A DNA stretch of 9,058 nucleotides from Gracilibacteraceae bacterium (GTDB lineage: Bacteria; Bacillota; Desulfitobacteriia; Desulfitobacteriales; Syntrophobotulaceae). Positions within the stretch are counted from its first letter, which is position 1. The number at the start of each line of letters is the position of its first letter. The stretch spans positions 1 to 9,058 of the forward strand of contig JAISEW010000204.1 of NCBI GenBank assembly GCA_031263945.1, given 5' to 3'. Of this stretch, positions 1 through 6,253 are shown piece after piece. The position numbers and the translations under genes are program-made. Below the pieces are notes generated by a model that saw only the letters and a list, made by a program, of their open reading frames with translations, was not told the origin of the DNA and did no database searches.

Positions 1-750
1 CAATTCTTCCCTGACCTCTGTCAGAGGGAAAATAGCCGCGCCAAGCCCTTCAATCACGAGTTGCTTGGCAATCTCCATTGAGTTTGTCTCAATGATCGTG
101 GTCAGATGGGGATTGTTTGTAATGGACTCGTGCATTTTATTCCAGGGCTGATACTCAGCGTTATGGAGCCTGGCATTTATAAAAGGAACTCTAAAGTCGT
201 CGCTCTCTGTTAACGGCAATAAATCCCGCTCATTTGCAAAGTCCTTGCCGACTACAGAGACAAGGGGCTCCTTGGTTAATTGTTCGCATTTCAGGATAGG
301 CGCTGAAAATAGCACGGTTGAGAGACCCAAATCGACGGATTGATCAATCAGCATCTCATAAATATTCTGAGAACTGTCCCCCCTGATGAACAGTTTGTTC
401 ATCGACAAATCCGGCTCCTGATAGAAGCGTTTGACAATGTTAGAGAAAATGCCGACTTATTAAAAAGGGATTGCAATAGAAATGCTTTCTTGAGGAGTTT
501 TTTTCAAGGCTTCTACGCCATCTGAGTATACTTGAATGATTCGCTTCGCATAGTGTAAAAAGGCATTTCCATACTTTGTCAGGGAAACGCTCTGCGAGGT
601 GCGATGAAACAGAGTTACGCCAAGTTCGTTTTCAAGACTTTGTATTCTGCGGCTAACGCCGGATTGTGTGAGCATCAGTGATTCAGACGCCTTTTGGAAG
701 CTCTTGTACTGCGCTACCTGATAAAAGGTTCTGATGCTTTCAATTTCCAT
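1..750 (-). pseudogene. LysR-type transcriptional regulator, interrupted by two tandem stops, 3' end off window
   Basis: The start is the ATG at 748-750, with SD GGAGG (revcomp of 756-760) just upstream; an upstream in-frame ATG extension to 837 lacks LysR homology. Residues 1-60 are a typical LysR winged helix-turn-helix (SFQKASESLMLTQSGVSRRI around 17-36, then LENELGVTLFHR), followed by the linker helix to about residue 85. After SISIAIPF (to residue 96) come two stop codons, TAA TAA, at 457-462. Downstream, the same frame continues for 152 codons to the window edge and reads as the periplasmic-binding-like effector domain: VGIFSNIVKRF, then ETNSMEIAKQLVIEGLGAAI near the edge. The stops fall in the loop after the first beta strand, with about normal spacing on both sides, so no frameshift is needed. 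A full member has about 290-300 residues; 250 codon positions are visible. The target is unknown. The region is AT-richer than the atp genes. A sequencing error is the main alternative to a true pseudogene. Confidence 0.85.
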
Positions 751-821
751 TGCGCGCCTCCGAGTGGTTTCAGTAGTTCCCGTTTGGTCGCATTGGCAAG
801 AGACGTCAATTTGTCTTTTGT

Positions 822-876
822 CAGTATTAGATAACAATCGGGGCGCATAATACAGGTGGAAAGCAAATTCGTATTG
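822..876. promoter_or_regulatory. Candidate operator: three GTATTA/TAATAC sites
   Basis: CAGTATTA at 822-829 and TAATACAG at 848-855 form an inverted repeat matching at 7 of 8 positions. ATAATAC at 847-853 and GTATTGT at 871-877 form another matching at 6 of 7. The GTATTA-like cores start at 824, 848 and 871, about 24 and 23 bp apart, or roughly two helical turns. LysR regulators usually bind dyads in the divergent region beside their own gene, so this is a plausible operator for the neighbouring regulator. It is an inference from pattern only; short AT-rich repeats can arise by chance. Confidence 0.35.
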
Positions 877-903
877 TGAGAGGTAAGAATTTTTGGGATC
901 TTC

Positions 904-933
904 TTAACATTACCAAGCCCTCCCTGTTATGTA
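904..933 (+). promoter_or_regulatory. Weak candidate promoter for the atp operon
   Basis: TTAACA at 904-909 matches the -35 consensus TTGACA at 5 of 6 positions, but the hexamer 18 bp downstream, TATGTA at 928-933, matches TATAAT at only 3 of 6. A better -10-like hexamer, TAAAAT at 944-949, has no acceptable -35 at 16-18 bp. This is the best I found upstream of atpZ and it is weak; the true promoter may be a different class or activator-dependent. Confidence 0.2.
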
Positions 934-968
934 GTGTATCCGATAAAATAAGAAATGTCAACGACCGT

Positions 969-997
969 CCCGCCGCGCCCCCTCCCGAAATCCCCCC
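969..997 (-). other. G-quadruplex-capable tract in the atp leader (G-rich on the - strand)
   Basis: On the + strand the tract holds C-runs of 3, 5, 3 and 6 at 969-971, 978-982, 984-986 and 992-997, separated by 6, 1 and 5 bases. The complement therefore meets the common G3+N1-7 quadruplex pattern. The G-rich strand is the template strand for atp transcription, so any structure would form in DNA and not in the atp mRNA. Pattern only; formation and function are not shown. Confidence 0.4.
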
Positions 998-1014
998 GAT
1001 AAAAAAACGGCGGG
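969..1014 (+). repeat. 7-bp inverted repeat in the atp leader
   Basis: CCCGCCG at 969-975 and CGGCGGG at 1008-1014 are perfect complements separated by 32 bases. In an atp leader transcript they could pair as an all-GC stem enclosing the C-rich run and the seven A residues at 1001-1007. The long loop makes it marginal, and no U-run follows, so it is not an intrinsic terminator on this strand. Confidence 0.35.
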
Positions 1015-1071
1015 CCTTGAAGGAAATCCGGCAAATACAGCGAATGACTGTTAGAGTATGGAGCAAACGCC

Positions 1072-1326
1072 ATGACGGAGAAAGAGAAAAAAACGGGAAG
1101 CTGGCTGCGTTATGCCGCCGTGGGGTCGAGCATTTCGTGTACGCTTGCCGGGTGTGTTGCCGGGGGATATTTTTTGGGCGCTTTTTTGGATCGGCGCTTG
1201 GCGACGGCGCCGCTCTTTACCGTGATGCTGATAATTGGGGGGGTGGCGCTGGGAATTTCCTATCTGGTTTGGACGCTGACGCGGATATCGGCGGCAAGCG
1301 GCAAGCGCGGCGATCATGAGTCTTAA
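1072..1326 (+). CDS. atpZ: AtpZ/AtpI-family small membrane protein of the ATP synthase operon
   Basis: This is an 84-residue protein with two predicted membrane helices, about 14-38 and 47-69, and short charged ends. The segment GGYFLGAFLDRRLATAP (31-47) followed by a Gly-rich second helix matches the family of small proteins often found first in atp operons (putative F0F1-ATPase subunit, formerly proposed Ca2+/Mg2+ transporter). Its suggested role is supplying Mg2+ to the synthase or helping membrane assembly; this is known only for a few relatives and is inferred here. SD GGAG at 1060-1063 sits 8 bases before the ATG, supporting this start. The 3' end overlaps the next gene by 11 bases, so the two are probably translationally coupled. 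Being first, it is the operon's promoter-proximal gene. The symbol rests on family and position. Confidence 0.85.
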   Translation: MTEKEKKTGSWLRYAAVGSSISCTLAGCVAGGYFLGAFLDRRLATAPLFTVMLIIGGVALGISYLVWTLTRISAASGKRGDHES

Positions 1327-1711
1327 ACAGGTTTTTCTGACTGAAGCGGCGGTTTTGCTTTGCGCCTTGGCTTTGACTCTGTGGCGCGGCGACGTAAAAT
1401 TCGTCGGGCTTTTTGCTGGGTGTTCGGTGGGGGTGCTGAACCATTTGCTGCTCCGGCGCGATATGCTGAAGACGCTCGGCGCCGGTGTTGACCGCGCTGT
1501 GATCAGGTATGTCAAAGGGCTGCTCACGCGTTTGGCGCTCATCACCGCGGCGGTCGCTTTGTGCGCGCGGGTCCTGCCGGACTGGACTTTTCCGATGGCA
1601 GGCGGGCTGGCTTTTGGCATCGTCATATCCCTCGCGCTCGCGGCTGTCAACGCGACCCGCGAGAACGGCTCGTTTGGCGGAGAGCAGTCGCCGCGCGATG
1701 AAAGGAGGTGA
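1316..1711 (+). CDS. atpI: ATP synthase subunit I (AtpI)
   Basis: The 131-residue protein is mostly hydrophobic, with four likely membrane helices at about 7-22, 27-45, 66-87 and 92-113 and a hydrophilic tail. It fits the AtpI family both by position, directly before atpB, and by the pattern of a Gly-rich second helix ending in NHLLLRRDM (42-50). AtpI proteins are not part of the finished enzyme; in studied bacteria they assist c-ring assembly or stability. The ATG lies inside the end of the upstream gene and has no strong SD, so translation probably depends on coupling. The last codons of this gene contain the strong SD of atpB. Sequence conservation in this family is low, so the call leans on context. 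Confidence 0.88.
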   Translation: MSLKQVFLTEAAVLLCALALTLWRGDVKFVGLFAGCSVGVLNHLLLRRDMLKTLGAGVDRAVIRYVKGLLTRLALITAAVALCARVLPDWTFPMAGGLAFGIVISLALAAVNATRENGSFGGEQSPRDERR

Positions 1712-1719
1712 AAAGTTAA

Positions 1720-2466
1720 ATGCACGAAACGATTCTCTGGCAGGTGGGCTCTTTGGGGACTATTCACGGCAAGACGCTGGTCATGACTTGGATGGCTTTT
1801 GTCGTCATCTTTGTCCTGGTTTTTCTCGGCACGCGCCGCCTGACCAGCGAGACGCCAGGCAAATTGCAAAATTTCCTGGAATGGATCGTTGATTTTGTGC
1901 GGGGTATTATCCGGGATAATATGGAATACACGAAGGCCGCCGGTCTGCACGCTTATCTGCTGACGCTGATCTTGTTCGTTTTTGTTTCCAATATGCTGGG
2001 ACTTATACCGAATATTTTTTGGCCGCTCTTTGAACATGTGGAATTTGCCAAATTAGACGAAATATTCCACGGCGCGGCGCTGATGTCGCCCACCGCCGAC
2101 GTCAATACTACCGCGTCGCTGGCTGTTTTGACTTTTGTCCTGATCATCGCCTACGGCATCAGGTTTCACGGCCCTAAGTACTTCAAGCATTTCATTGAGC
2201 CTAACGCGATTTTTCTGCCGATCCATCTGATCGACATGGTGGCCAAGCCCATGACGCTGGCCTTTCGTCTGTTTGGCAACATCTTTGCCGGAGAAGTGTT
2301 GATTTCCGTTCTGCTCATGCTGCCGGGGATCGCGATATTCGGCGGAGTCGTCCCGATGACGGTCTGGCTGGGATTCAGCATTTTCATCGGCGCGATCCAG
2401 TCGTTTGTTATTACTGTGCTGACCACGGCCTATATCGCCCAGGCGATCGGTTCTGACGAGCACTGA
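1720..2466 (+). CDS. atpB: F1Fo ATP synthase subunit a
   Basis: This 248-residue polytopic membrane protein forms the stator half-channels beside the c-ring. The family hallmark LAFRLFGNIFAGE is at 180-192; Arg183 is the essential Arg that faces the c-ring carboxylate. Glu192 and Gln227 match conserved polar positions on the last two helices. The loop motif SPTADVNTT at 123-131 is the usual one before the third conserved helix block. Membrane segments run at about 21-38, 78-98, 132-147, 173-203 and 207-242. Translation starts at an ATG 8 bases after a near-perfect SD, GGAGGTGA (1704-1711), which overlaps the atpI stop. Length is typical. All key residues are present, so the protein should be functional. 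Confidence 0.97.
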   Translation: MHETILWQVGSLGTIHGKTLVMTWMAFVVIFVLVFLGTRRLTSETPGKLQNFLEWIVDFVRGIIRDNMEYTKAAGLHAYLLTLILFVFVSNMLGLIPNIFWPLFEHVEFAKLDEIFHGAALMSPTADVNTTASLAVLTFVLIIAYGIRFHGPKYFKHFIEPNAIFLPIHLIDMVAKPMTLAFRLFGNIFAGEVLISVLLMLPGIAIFGGVVPMTVWLGFSIFIGAIQSFVITVLTTAYIAQAIGSDEH

Positions 2467-2505
2467 ATGATCTAACTGATCTATAATTCTAAGGAGGATT
2501 TTTTC

Positions 2506-2739
2506 ATGGATGTTTCTGCTGCAGCAATGATTGGCGCCGGGATTGCCGCCGGCGCGGCCGCGATCGGCGCCAGCCTCGGTAACGGCGGCGTTATCAGAAG
2601 TACGGTGGAGGGCGTGGCCCGCCAGCCGGAAGCGAAGGGTTCCCTGCAATCCCTCATGTTTATCGGCGTCGGCTTGATCGAGGCGCTGCCTCTCCTGACC
2701 TGGGTCATCGCTATCCTGATGGTGTTTGTAAAAGGTTAA
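2506..2739 (+). CDS. atpE: F1Fo ATP synthase subunit c (c-ring proteolipid)
   Basis: The 77-residue hairpin protein has a Gly/Ala-rich first helix (about 5-28), the polar loop ARQPEAKG (38-45) that contacts the central stalk, and a second helix carrying the ion-binding Glu59 in GLIEALPLL. Residues after the Glu are Ala-Leu-Pro, not the Ser-Thr seen in sodium-binding rings such as Ilyobacter tartaricus, and the helix-1 position of the sodium-ligand Gln is Asn26 (GNG, as in Bacillus). This points to a proton-driven ring. SD AAGGAGG at 2491-2497 is followed by a U-rich spacer before the ATG, a favourable start for the subunit needed in the most copies. Stop is TAA. Confidence 0.97.
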   Translation: MDVSAAAMIGAGIAAGAAAIGASLGNGGVIRSTVEGVARQPEAKGSLQSLMFIGVGLIEALPLLTWVIAILMVFVKG

Positions 2740-2763
2740 AGCCTGCGGAGCGAACCGGGGAGG

Positions 2764-2778
2764 GGAGGGGATTATTTG
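2764..2778 (+). promoter_or_regulatory. SD and TTG start codon of atpF
   Basis: GGAGGGG at 2764-2770 lies 5 bases before the TTG at 2776-2778. The next in-frame ATG would begin at MAMM (codon 33), deleting the only membrane anchor, so TTG must be the start. No in-frame ATG or GTG lies between the atpE stop and this site. Confidence 0.85.
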
Positions 2779-3273
2779 AATCCCATTGCATTTGATTTGA
2801 CGCTGCCGGCGCAGATAATTTCTTTCCTGCTGCTGGTCTGGATATTGGCCAAATTCGCCTGGAAACCGCTGATGGCCATGATGGAGAAACGCCGGCTTTT
2901 TATTCAGGAAAACCTAGCCCAGGCCGAGGCGGAGCGCAAGGAAGCGGAGCGGATCCAGCGGGAGTACAAGGAAGAAATGCGTCAGGCCCGCCAGGAAGCC
3001 CAGGGCATCATTGAGCAGGCGGCGAAAACCGGCGAACAGCGCGCGGCGGAAATAGTGGAGGAAGCGCGCCGGGAGACGGAAAAACTGAAAGCGTCCGCTC
3101 TGGCGGACATCGAGCGGGAGCGGGAGAAAGCCGTGTCCGAGGTCAAGGCGCAAGTGGCGGGGCTTTCGATCACGGTGGCGGAAAAACTGCTGCGGGCCCG
3201 GCTGGATTTGAGCGACCAGGCCGATCTGGTAGACCAATTCATTCAGGAAATAGGAGACGGCCGGCCATGCTAG
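2776..3273 (+). CDS. atpF: F1Fo ATP synthase subunit b (peripheral stalk)
   Basis: The 165-residue protein has one N-terminal membrane helix (about 10-29, with LPAQIISFLLLVWILAKF) and then a long, highly charged helix from about 36 to 140, rich in Glu, Arg, Lys and Ala, that forms the coiled-coil dimer of the peripheral stalk. The C-terminal part (SITVAEKLLRARLDL, 131-145) matches the region that binds the delta subunit on top of F1. Length is typical for a single-anchor b subunit, and there is only one b gene, so a homodimer is expected. It begins with TTG and ends at TAG, overlapping the atpH start by 7 bases, which suggests coupled translation of the two stalk partners. Confidence 0.96.
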   Translation: MNPIAFDLTLPAQIISFLLLVWILAKFAWKPLMAMMEKRRLFIQENLAQAEAERKEAERIQREYKEEMRQARQEAQGIIEQAAKTGEQRAAEIVEEARRETEKLKASALADIEREREKAVSEVKAQVAGLSITVAEKLLRARLDLSDQADLVDQFIQEIGDGRPC

Positions 3274-3809
3274 ACGGAGCGGCGGCTCGCCGCTACGCGC
3301 AGGCCATGTTTGATCTGGCCGTGGAAACCGGGCGTCTGGATGAGACCGACCGCGAATTGCGGGAATTGACCGAAGTTTTGCGGGCCGGGCCGGAGCTTAA
3401 ATACCTGCTCGGTCATCCTAATGTCGAGCCGGCGGAAAAACGCGCGGTGATGGAACAGATCTTCGGTCGGGAAACGAGTCAATTAACGCGGCATTTTTTC
3501 TATTTGCTGCTTGATCGCCAGCGGCAGAAACTTTTGCCGCTGATCCGGCGTGAGTTTTCGCGGCTGGCCGATGAAAAAAATCAGGTGGCGGAAGTCACGG
3601 CGACGAGCGCCGCCGCTCTGAGCGCCGCCCAGACAGAGGCGCTGCGCGAGGCGGCGCGGAGTCTCACGGGGAAGGATGTGCGCCTCTTAACGCGTGTGGA
3701 CGCGGATTTGATCGGCGGCGTCACACTAAAGATCGGCGACCGGGTTTTGGACGGTTCTCTCCTGACGCAGCTGCGAAAAATGCGGCGGGAATTGTCCGCG
3801 GCCTTATGA
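3267..3809 (+). CDS. atpH: F1Fo ATP synthase subunit delta
   Basis: The 180-residue delta subunit holds the b dimer to the top of the alpha/beta hexamer. The N-terminal helical domain starts with AARRYAQAMFDLA (6-18), which is characteristic. The C-terminal signature LIGGVTLKIGDRVLDGSLLTQL lies at 148-169. The ATG sits within the last codons of atpF, with SD GGAG (3253-3256) 10 bases upstream inside atpF. Length matches the family. Part of the alpha-helical bundle is Arg/Glu-rich, as usual. A 42-base gap to atpA follows. Confidence 0.96.
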   Translation: MLDGAAARRYAQAMFDLAVETGRLDETDRELRELTEVLRAGPELKYLLGHPNVEPAEKRAVMEQIFGRETSQLTRHFFYLLLDRQRQKLLPLIRREFSRLADEKNQVAEVTATSAAALSAAQTEALREAARSLTGKDVRLLTRVDADLIGGVTLKIGDRVLDGSLLTQLRKMRRELSAAL

Positions 3810-3851
3810 CGGCGAATGTTCCGGCAAGAGAAATTGAGGTGAGCGATAAGG

Positions 3852-5360
3852 ATGAATTTGCGTCCTGAAGAAATAAGTTCTATCATAAAACAGCAAATCG
3901 AGCGTTACGAATCCACTCTCGAGGTGACGGACGTCGGCGCCGTCATCCAGGTGGGCGACGGCATAGCCCGGATCTACGGCCTGGAAAAAGCCATGATGGG
4001 CGAACTCTTGGAATTCCCCGGCGGCGTTTTTGGCATGGTCATGAATCTGGAGGAAGACAACATAGGCTGCGTTATCCTCGGCCCTTTTGCCGGCATCAAA
4101 GAAGGGGATCAGGTAAAAAGCACGGGCCGCATCGTGGAAGTGCCGGTGGGCGACGCCTTGATCGGGCGGGTCGTCAACGTGCTGGGCCAGCCGATCGACG
4201 GCAAGGGCGAGATCAAAGCCGCGGGATACCGTCCGATCGAAACCCAGGCCCCGGGCGTCGTCGACCGCAAATCGGTGCATGAGCCGCTGCAGACCGGGCT
4301 GAAGTCCATCGACGCCATGGTGCCGATCGGCCGCGGCCAGCGGGAGCTGATCATCGGCGACCGCCAGACGGGAAAAACGGCGCTGGCCATCGATACCATC
4401 ATCAATCAGCGCGGCAAGGACTGCATCTGCATTTACGTCGCGGTGGGGCAAAAACAGTCCACCGTGGCCAGCGTGGTGAAGAAGCTGGAAGAATCTGGGG
4501 CGATGGATTACACCATCGTCGTGATGGCCACCGCTTCCGAGCCGGCGCCCATGCTCTACATCGCCCCTTACTCCGGCTGCGCGATGGGGGAATATTTCCG
4601 GGACGACGGCAAACACGTCCTGCTTGTTTACGACGATCTGACCAAACAGGCCATCGCCTACCGCGAACTGTCCCTCTTGCTGCGCCGGCCGCCCGGCCGC
4701 GAGGCTTTTCCGGGCGACGTTTTTTATCTGCAGTCCCGCCTGCTGGAACGCGCGGCCAAACTGTCGCCGGAAAAGGGTGGCGGCTCTCTCACGGCGCTGC
4801 CGATCATCGAGACGCAGGCCGGCGATATTTCCGCCTATATCCCGACGAACGTCATTTCCATCACGGACGGGCAGATATTCCTGGAATCCGACCTGTTTTA
4901 CTCCGGTTTTCGCCCGGCGATCAACGTCGGCATCTCGGTGTCCCGCGTCGGCGGCAACGCCCAGATCAAAGCGATGAAACAGGTGGCGGGCCAGCTCCGG
5001 CTCGATCTGGCCTCTTACCGCGAATTGGCGGCGTTCGCGCAATTCGGCTCCGATCTGGATAAATCGACGCAGGCGCGCCTGAACCGCGGGCAAAAAACGA
5101 TGGAGATCTTGAAGCAGCAGCAATACGACCCGATGGAGGTCGAGGATCAGGTCGTCATCATTTTCGCCGCGACGAAGGGGTATATCGACGACGTGCCGCT
5201 GGAAAAAATGGGAGCTTTTGAGAAAGAGCTGCTGCGTTTTATGAACACCGTCAAAGCGGATATCATGGACAGACTGCGCGCGGAAAAAGCCTTGAGCGAT
5301 GAATTGCGGGAGGCGGTCGGCGCGGCGGTCGATGAATTCAAAGAAGGTTTTTTGGCCTGA
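3852..5360 (+). CDS. atpA: F1Fo ATP synthase subunit alpha
   Basis: The 502-residue non-catalytic nucleotide-binding subunit alternates with beta in the F1 hexamer. The N-terminal beta-barrel is at about 25-95. The P-loop GDRQTGKT is at 169-176, the Walker B strand LLVYDD at 257-262, and the family signature PAINVGISVSRVG at 355-367. Arg365 in that signature is the arginine finger completing the catalytic site on beta. The C-terminal helical domain extends to residue 502. SD GAGGTGA at 3836-3842 is 9 bases before the ATG. Length and motifs are ordinary for Bacillota and nothing is missing. A 20-base gap to atpG follows. Confidence 0.98.
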   Translation: MNLRPEEISSIIKQQIERYESTLEVTDVGAVIQVGDGIARIYGLEKAMMGELLEFPGGVFGMVMNLEEDNIGCVILGPFAGIKEGDQVKSTGRIVEVPVGDALIGRVVNVLGQPIDGKGEIKAAGYRPIETQAPGVVDRKSVHEPLQTGLKSIDAMVPIGRGQRELIIGDRQTGKTALAIDTIINQRGKDCICIYVAVGQKQSTVASVVKKLEESGAMDYTIVVMATASEPAPMLYIAPYSGCAMGEYFRDDGKHVLLVYDDLTKQAIAYRELSLLLRRPPGREAFPGDVFYLQSRLLERAAKLSPEKGGGSLTALPIIETQAGDISAYIPTNVISITDGQIFLESDLFYSGFRPAINVGISVSRVGGNAQIKAMKQVAGQLRLDLASYRELAAFAQFGSDLDKSTQARLNRGQKTMEILKQQQYDPMEVEDQVVIIFAATKGYIDDVPLEKMGAFEKELLRFMNTVKADIMDRLRAEKALSDELREAVGAAVDEFKEGFLA

Positions 5361-5370
5361 AAAAGAGAGT

Positions 5371-5383
5371 AGGTGAGTAAGTG
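5371..5383 (+). promoter_or_regulatory. SD and GTG start codon of atpG
   Basis: AGGTGA at 5371-5376 lies 4 bases before the GTG at 5381-5383. The protein then begins MAGVRDIRRRI, the normal gamma N-terminus that forms the bottom of the rotor coiled coil, so the GTG is the right start. The next Met (codon 17) would remove part of that helix. Confidence 0.85.
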
Positions 5384-6229
5384 GCAGGAGTACGCGATAT
5401 TCGCCGCCGCATCCGCAGCGTCGCCAATATGCAGCAAATAACGAAGGCCATGAAAATGGTGGCGGCCTCCAAACTGCGGCGCGCTCAGGAAAAAGTGATC
5501 GCGTCCCGGCCCTACGCCGAGCGGCTGCAGGCTATGCTGGCGCGGCTAGTGGCTTCGGGCGGCGATCTCTCCCATCCCCTGCTCGACAAGCGGCCGGTCA
5601 AAAATATCGGTTATGTCCTCGTCAGTTCGGATAAAGGCCTCTGCGGCGGTTTCAACGCCAATCTCATCCGCGTCGCCCGCGAGGAGCTGGCGGCGGAAGA
5701 CGGGGCGGCCCGCTCGCTGATCGTCGTCGGCCAGAAAGGTCTGGAGTTTTTTCGCCGGCGGAGCGTGGATATTCGCGCCCAGTTTACCGGGATGGGCGAC
5801 AGCCCGGATTTTGCCTCGGCCCGCCGGATCGCCGCCCAGGTGACGGAGTTTTATAAAAACGGCGCGCTGGACGAGGTGTATGTCATATACGCCGCGTTTG
5901 TCTCCGTCCTGAATCAGACGCCGACCGTGGTCAAACTCCTGCCGGTCGAGCCGGCGGCCGAAAGCGGGGCGGGCGAATACATCATCGAGCCTTCGCCGGC
6001 CGTGATGCTGGATCTGCTTTTGCCCGGCTATATCGAGAGCCGGTTGTTTAACGCTTTACTGGAAAGCAAGGCCAGCGAGCTCGGGGCGAAAATGACGGCG
6101 ATGGACTCGGCGACGGAAAACGCGAAAGAAATGATCGATAAGCTGACGCTGGCTATGAATCGCGCGCGGCAGGCCGCCATCACGACGGAAATCACGGAGA
6201 TCGTCGGCGGCGCGGCGGCGTTGGAATAG
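5381..6229 (+). CDS. atpG: F1Fo ATP synthase subunit gamma (central rotor)
   Basis: The 282-residue central shaft couples c-ring rotation to catalysis. The N-terminal helix IRRRIRSVANMQQITKAMKM (7-26) and the C-terminal helix with NRARQAAITTEITEIVGGA (260-278) form the antiparallel coiled coil inside the alpha/beta ring. Between them is the Rossmann-like domain with VSSDKGLCGGFN (81-92), highly conserved in gamma. Translation uses GTG. Length is typical, with no insertion of the chloroplast redox-loop type. It lies between atpA and atpD as in most bacterial operons. Confidence 0.97.
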   Translation: MAGVRDIRRRIRSVANMQQITKAMKMVAASKLRRAQEKVIASRPYAERLQAMLARLVASGGDLSHPLLDKRPVKNIGYVLVSSDKGLCGGFNANLIRVAREELAAEDGAARSLIVVGQKGLEFFRRRSVDIRAQFTGMGDSPDFASARRIAAQVTEFYKNGALDEVYVIYAAFVSVLNQTPTVVKLLPVEPAAESGAGEYIIEPSPAVMLDLLLPGYIESRLFNALLESKASELGAKMTAMDSATENAKEMIDKLTLAMNRARQAAITTEITEIVGGAAALE

Positions 6230-6253
6230 GGATCGCACTCGAAGGGAGTTTAT

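Larger units (their letters stand above)
751..1071. other. Divergent intergenic region between the LysR pseudogene and the atp operon
   Basis: This 321-bp stretch separates the leftward regulator start from the rightward atpZ start. The open frames crossing it show no family resemblance, no SD of their own, and run into known genes in the wrong frame. It contains three GTATTA/TAATAC sites (822-876), a possible but weak promoter, a C-rich tract (969-997) and a 7-bp inverted repeat (969-975 and 1008-1014). The left half is AT-rich and the part beyond about 960 is GC-rich, so a composition boundary lies inside it. The atp operon promoter should be here, but I could not identify it convincingly. 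Confidence 0.7.

Noticed and set aside
457..462. Programmed frameshift at the T-run before the LysR stops
   Set aside because: The frame is the same before and after the stops, so a single shift would not restore the downstream domain; two opposite shifts would be needed.
876..1319. Plus-strand open frame of 147 codons upstream of and through atpZ
   Set aside because: It overlaps atpZ in another frame, has no SD at its ATG, and its product is not protein-like in composition.
1051..2037. Antisense open frame (328 codons) across atpZ, atpI and atpB
   Set aside because: It is a shadow of three well-supported genes; its product is Arg/Ser/Pro-rich with no recognisable domain.
2482..2487. TATAAT before atpE as a possible internal promoter
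   Set aside because: No -35-like hexamer lies 16-18 bp upstream and there is no TGn extension; the AT-rich gap more likely favours translation of atpE.
3804..5123. Long antisense open frame (439 codons) across atpA
   Set aside because: It mirrors the atpA codons on the opposite strand, is rich in Arg/His/Asp low-complexity typical of GC-rich shadows, and shows no family motif or SD.
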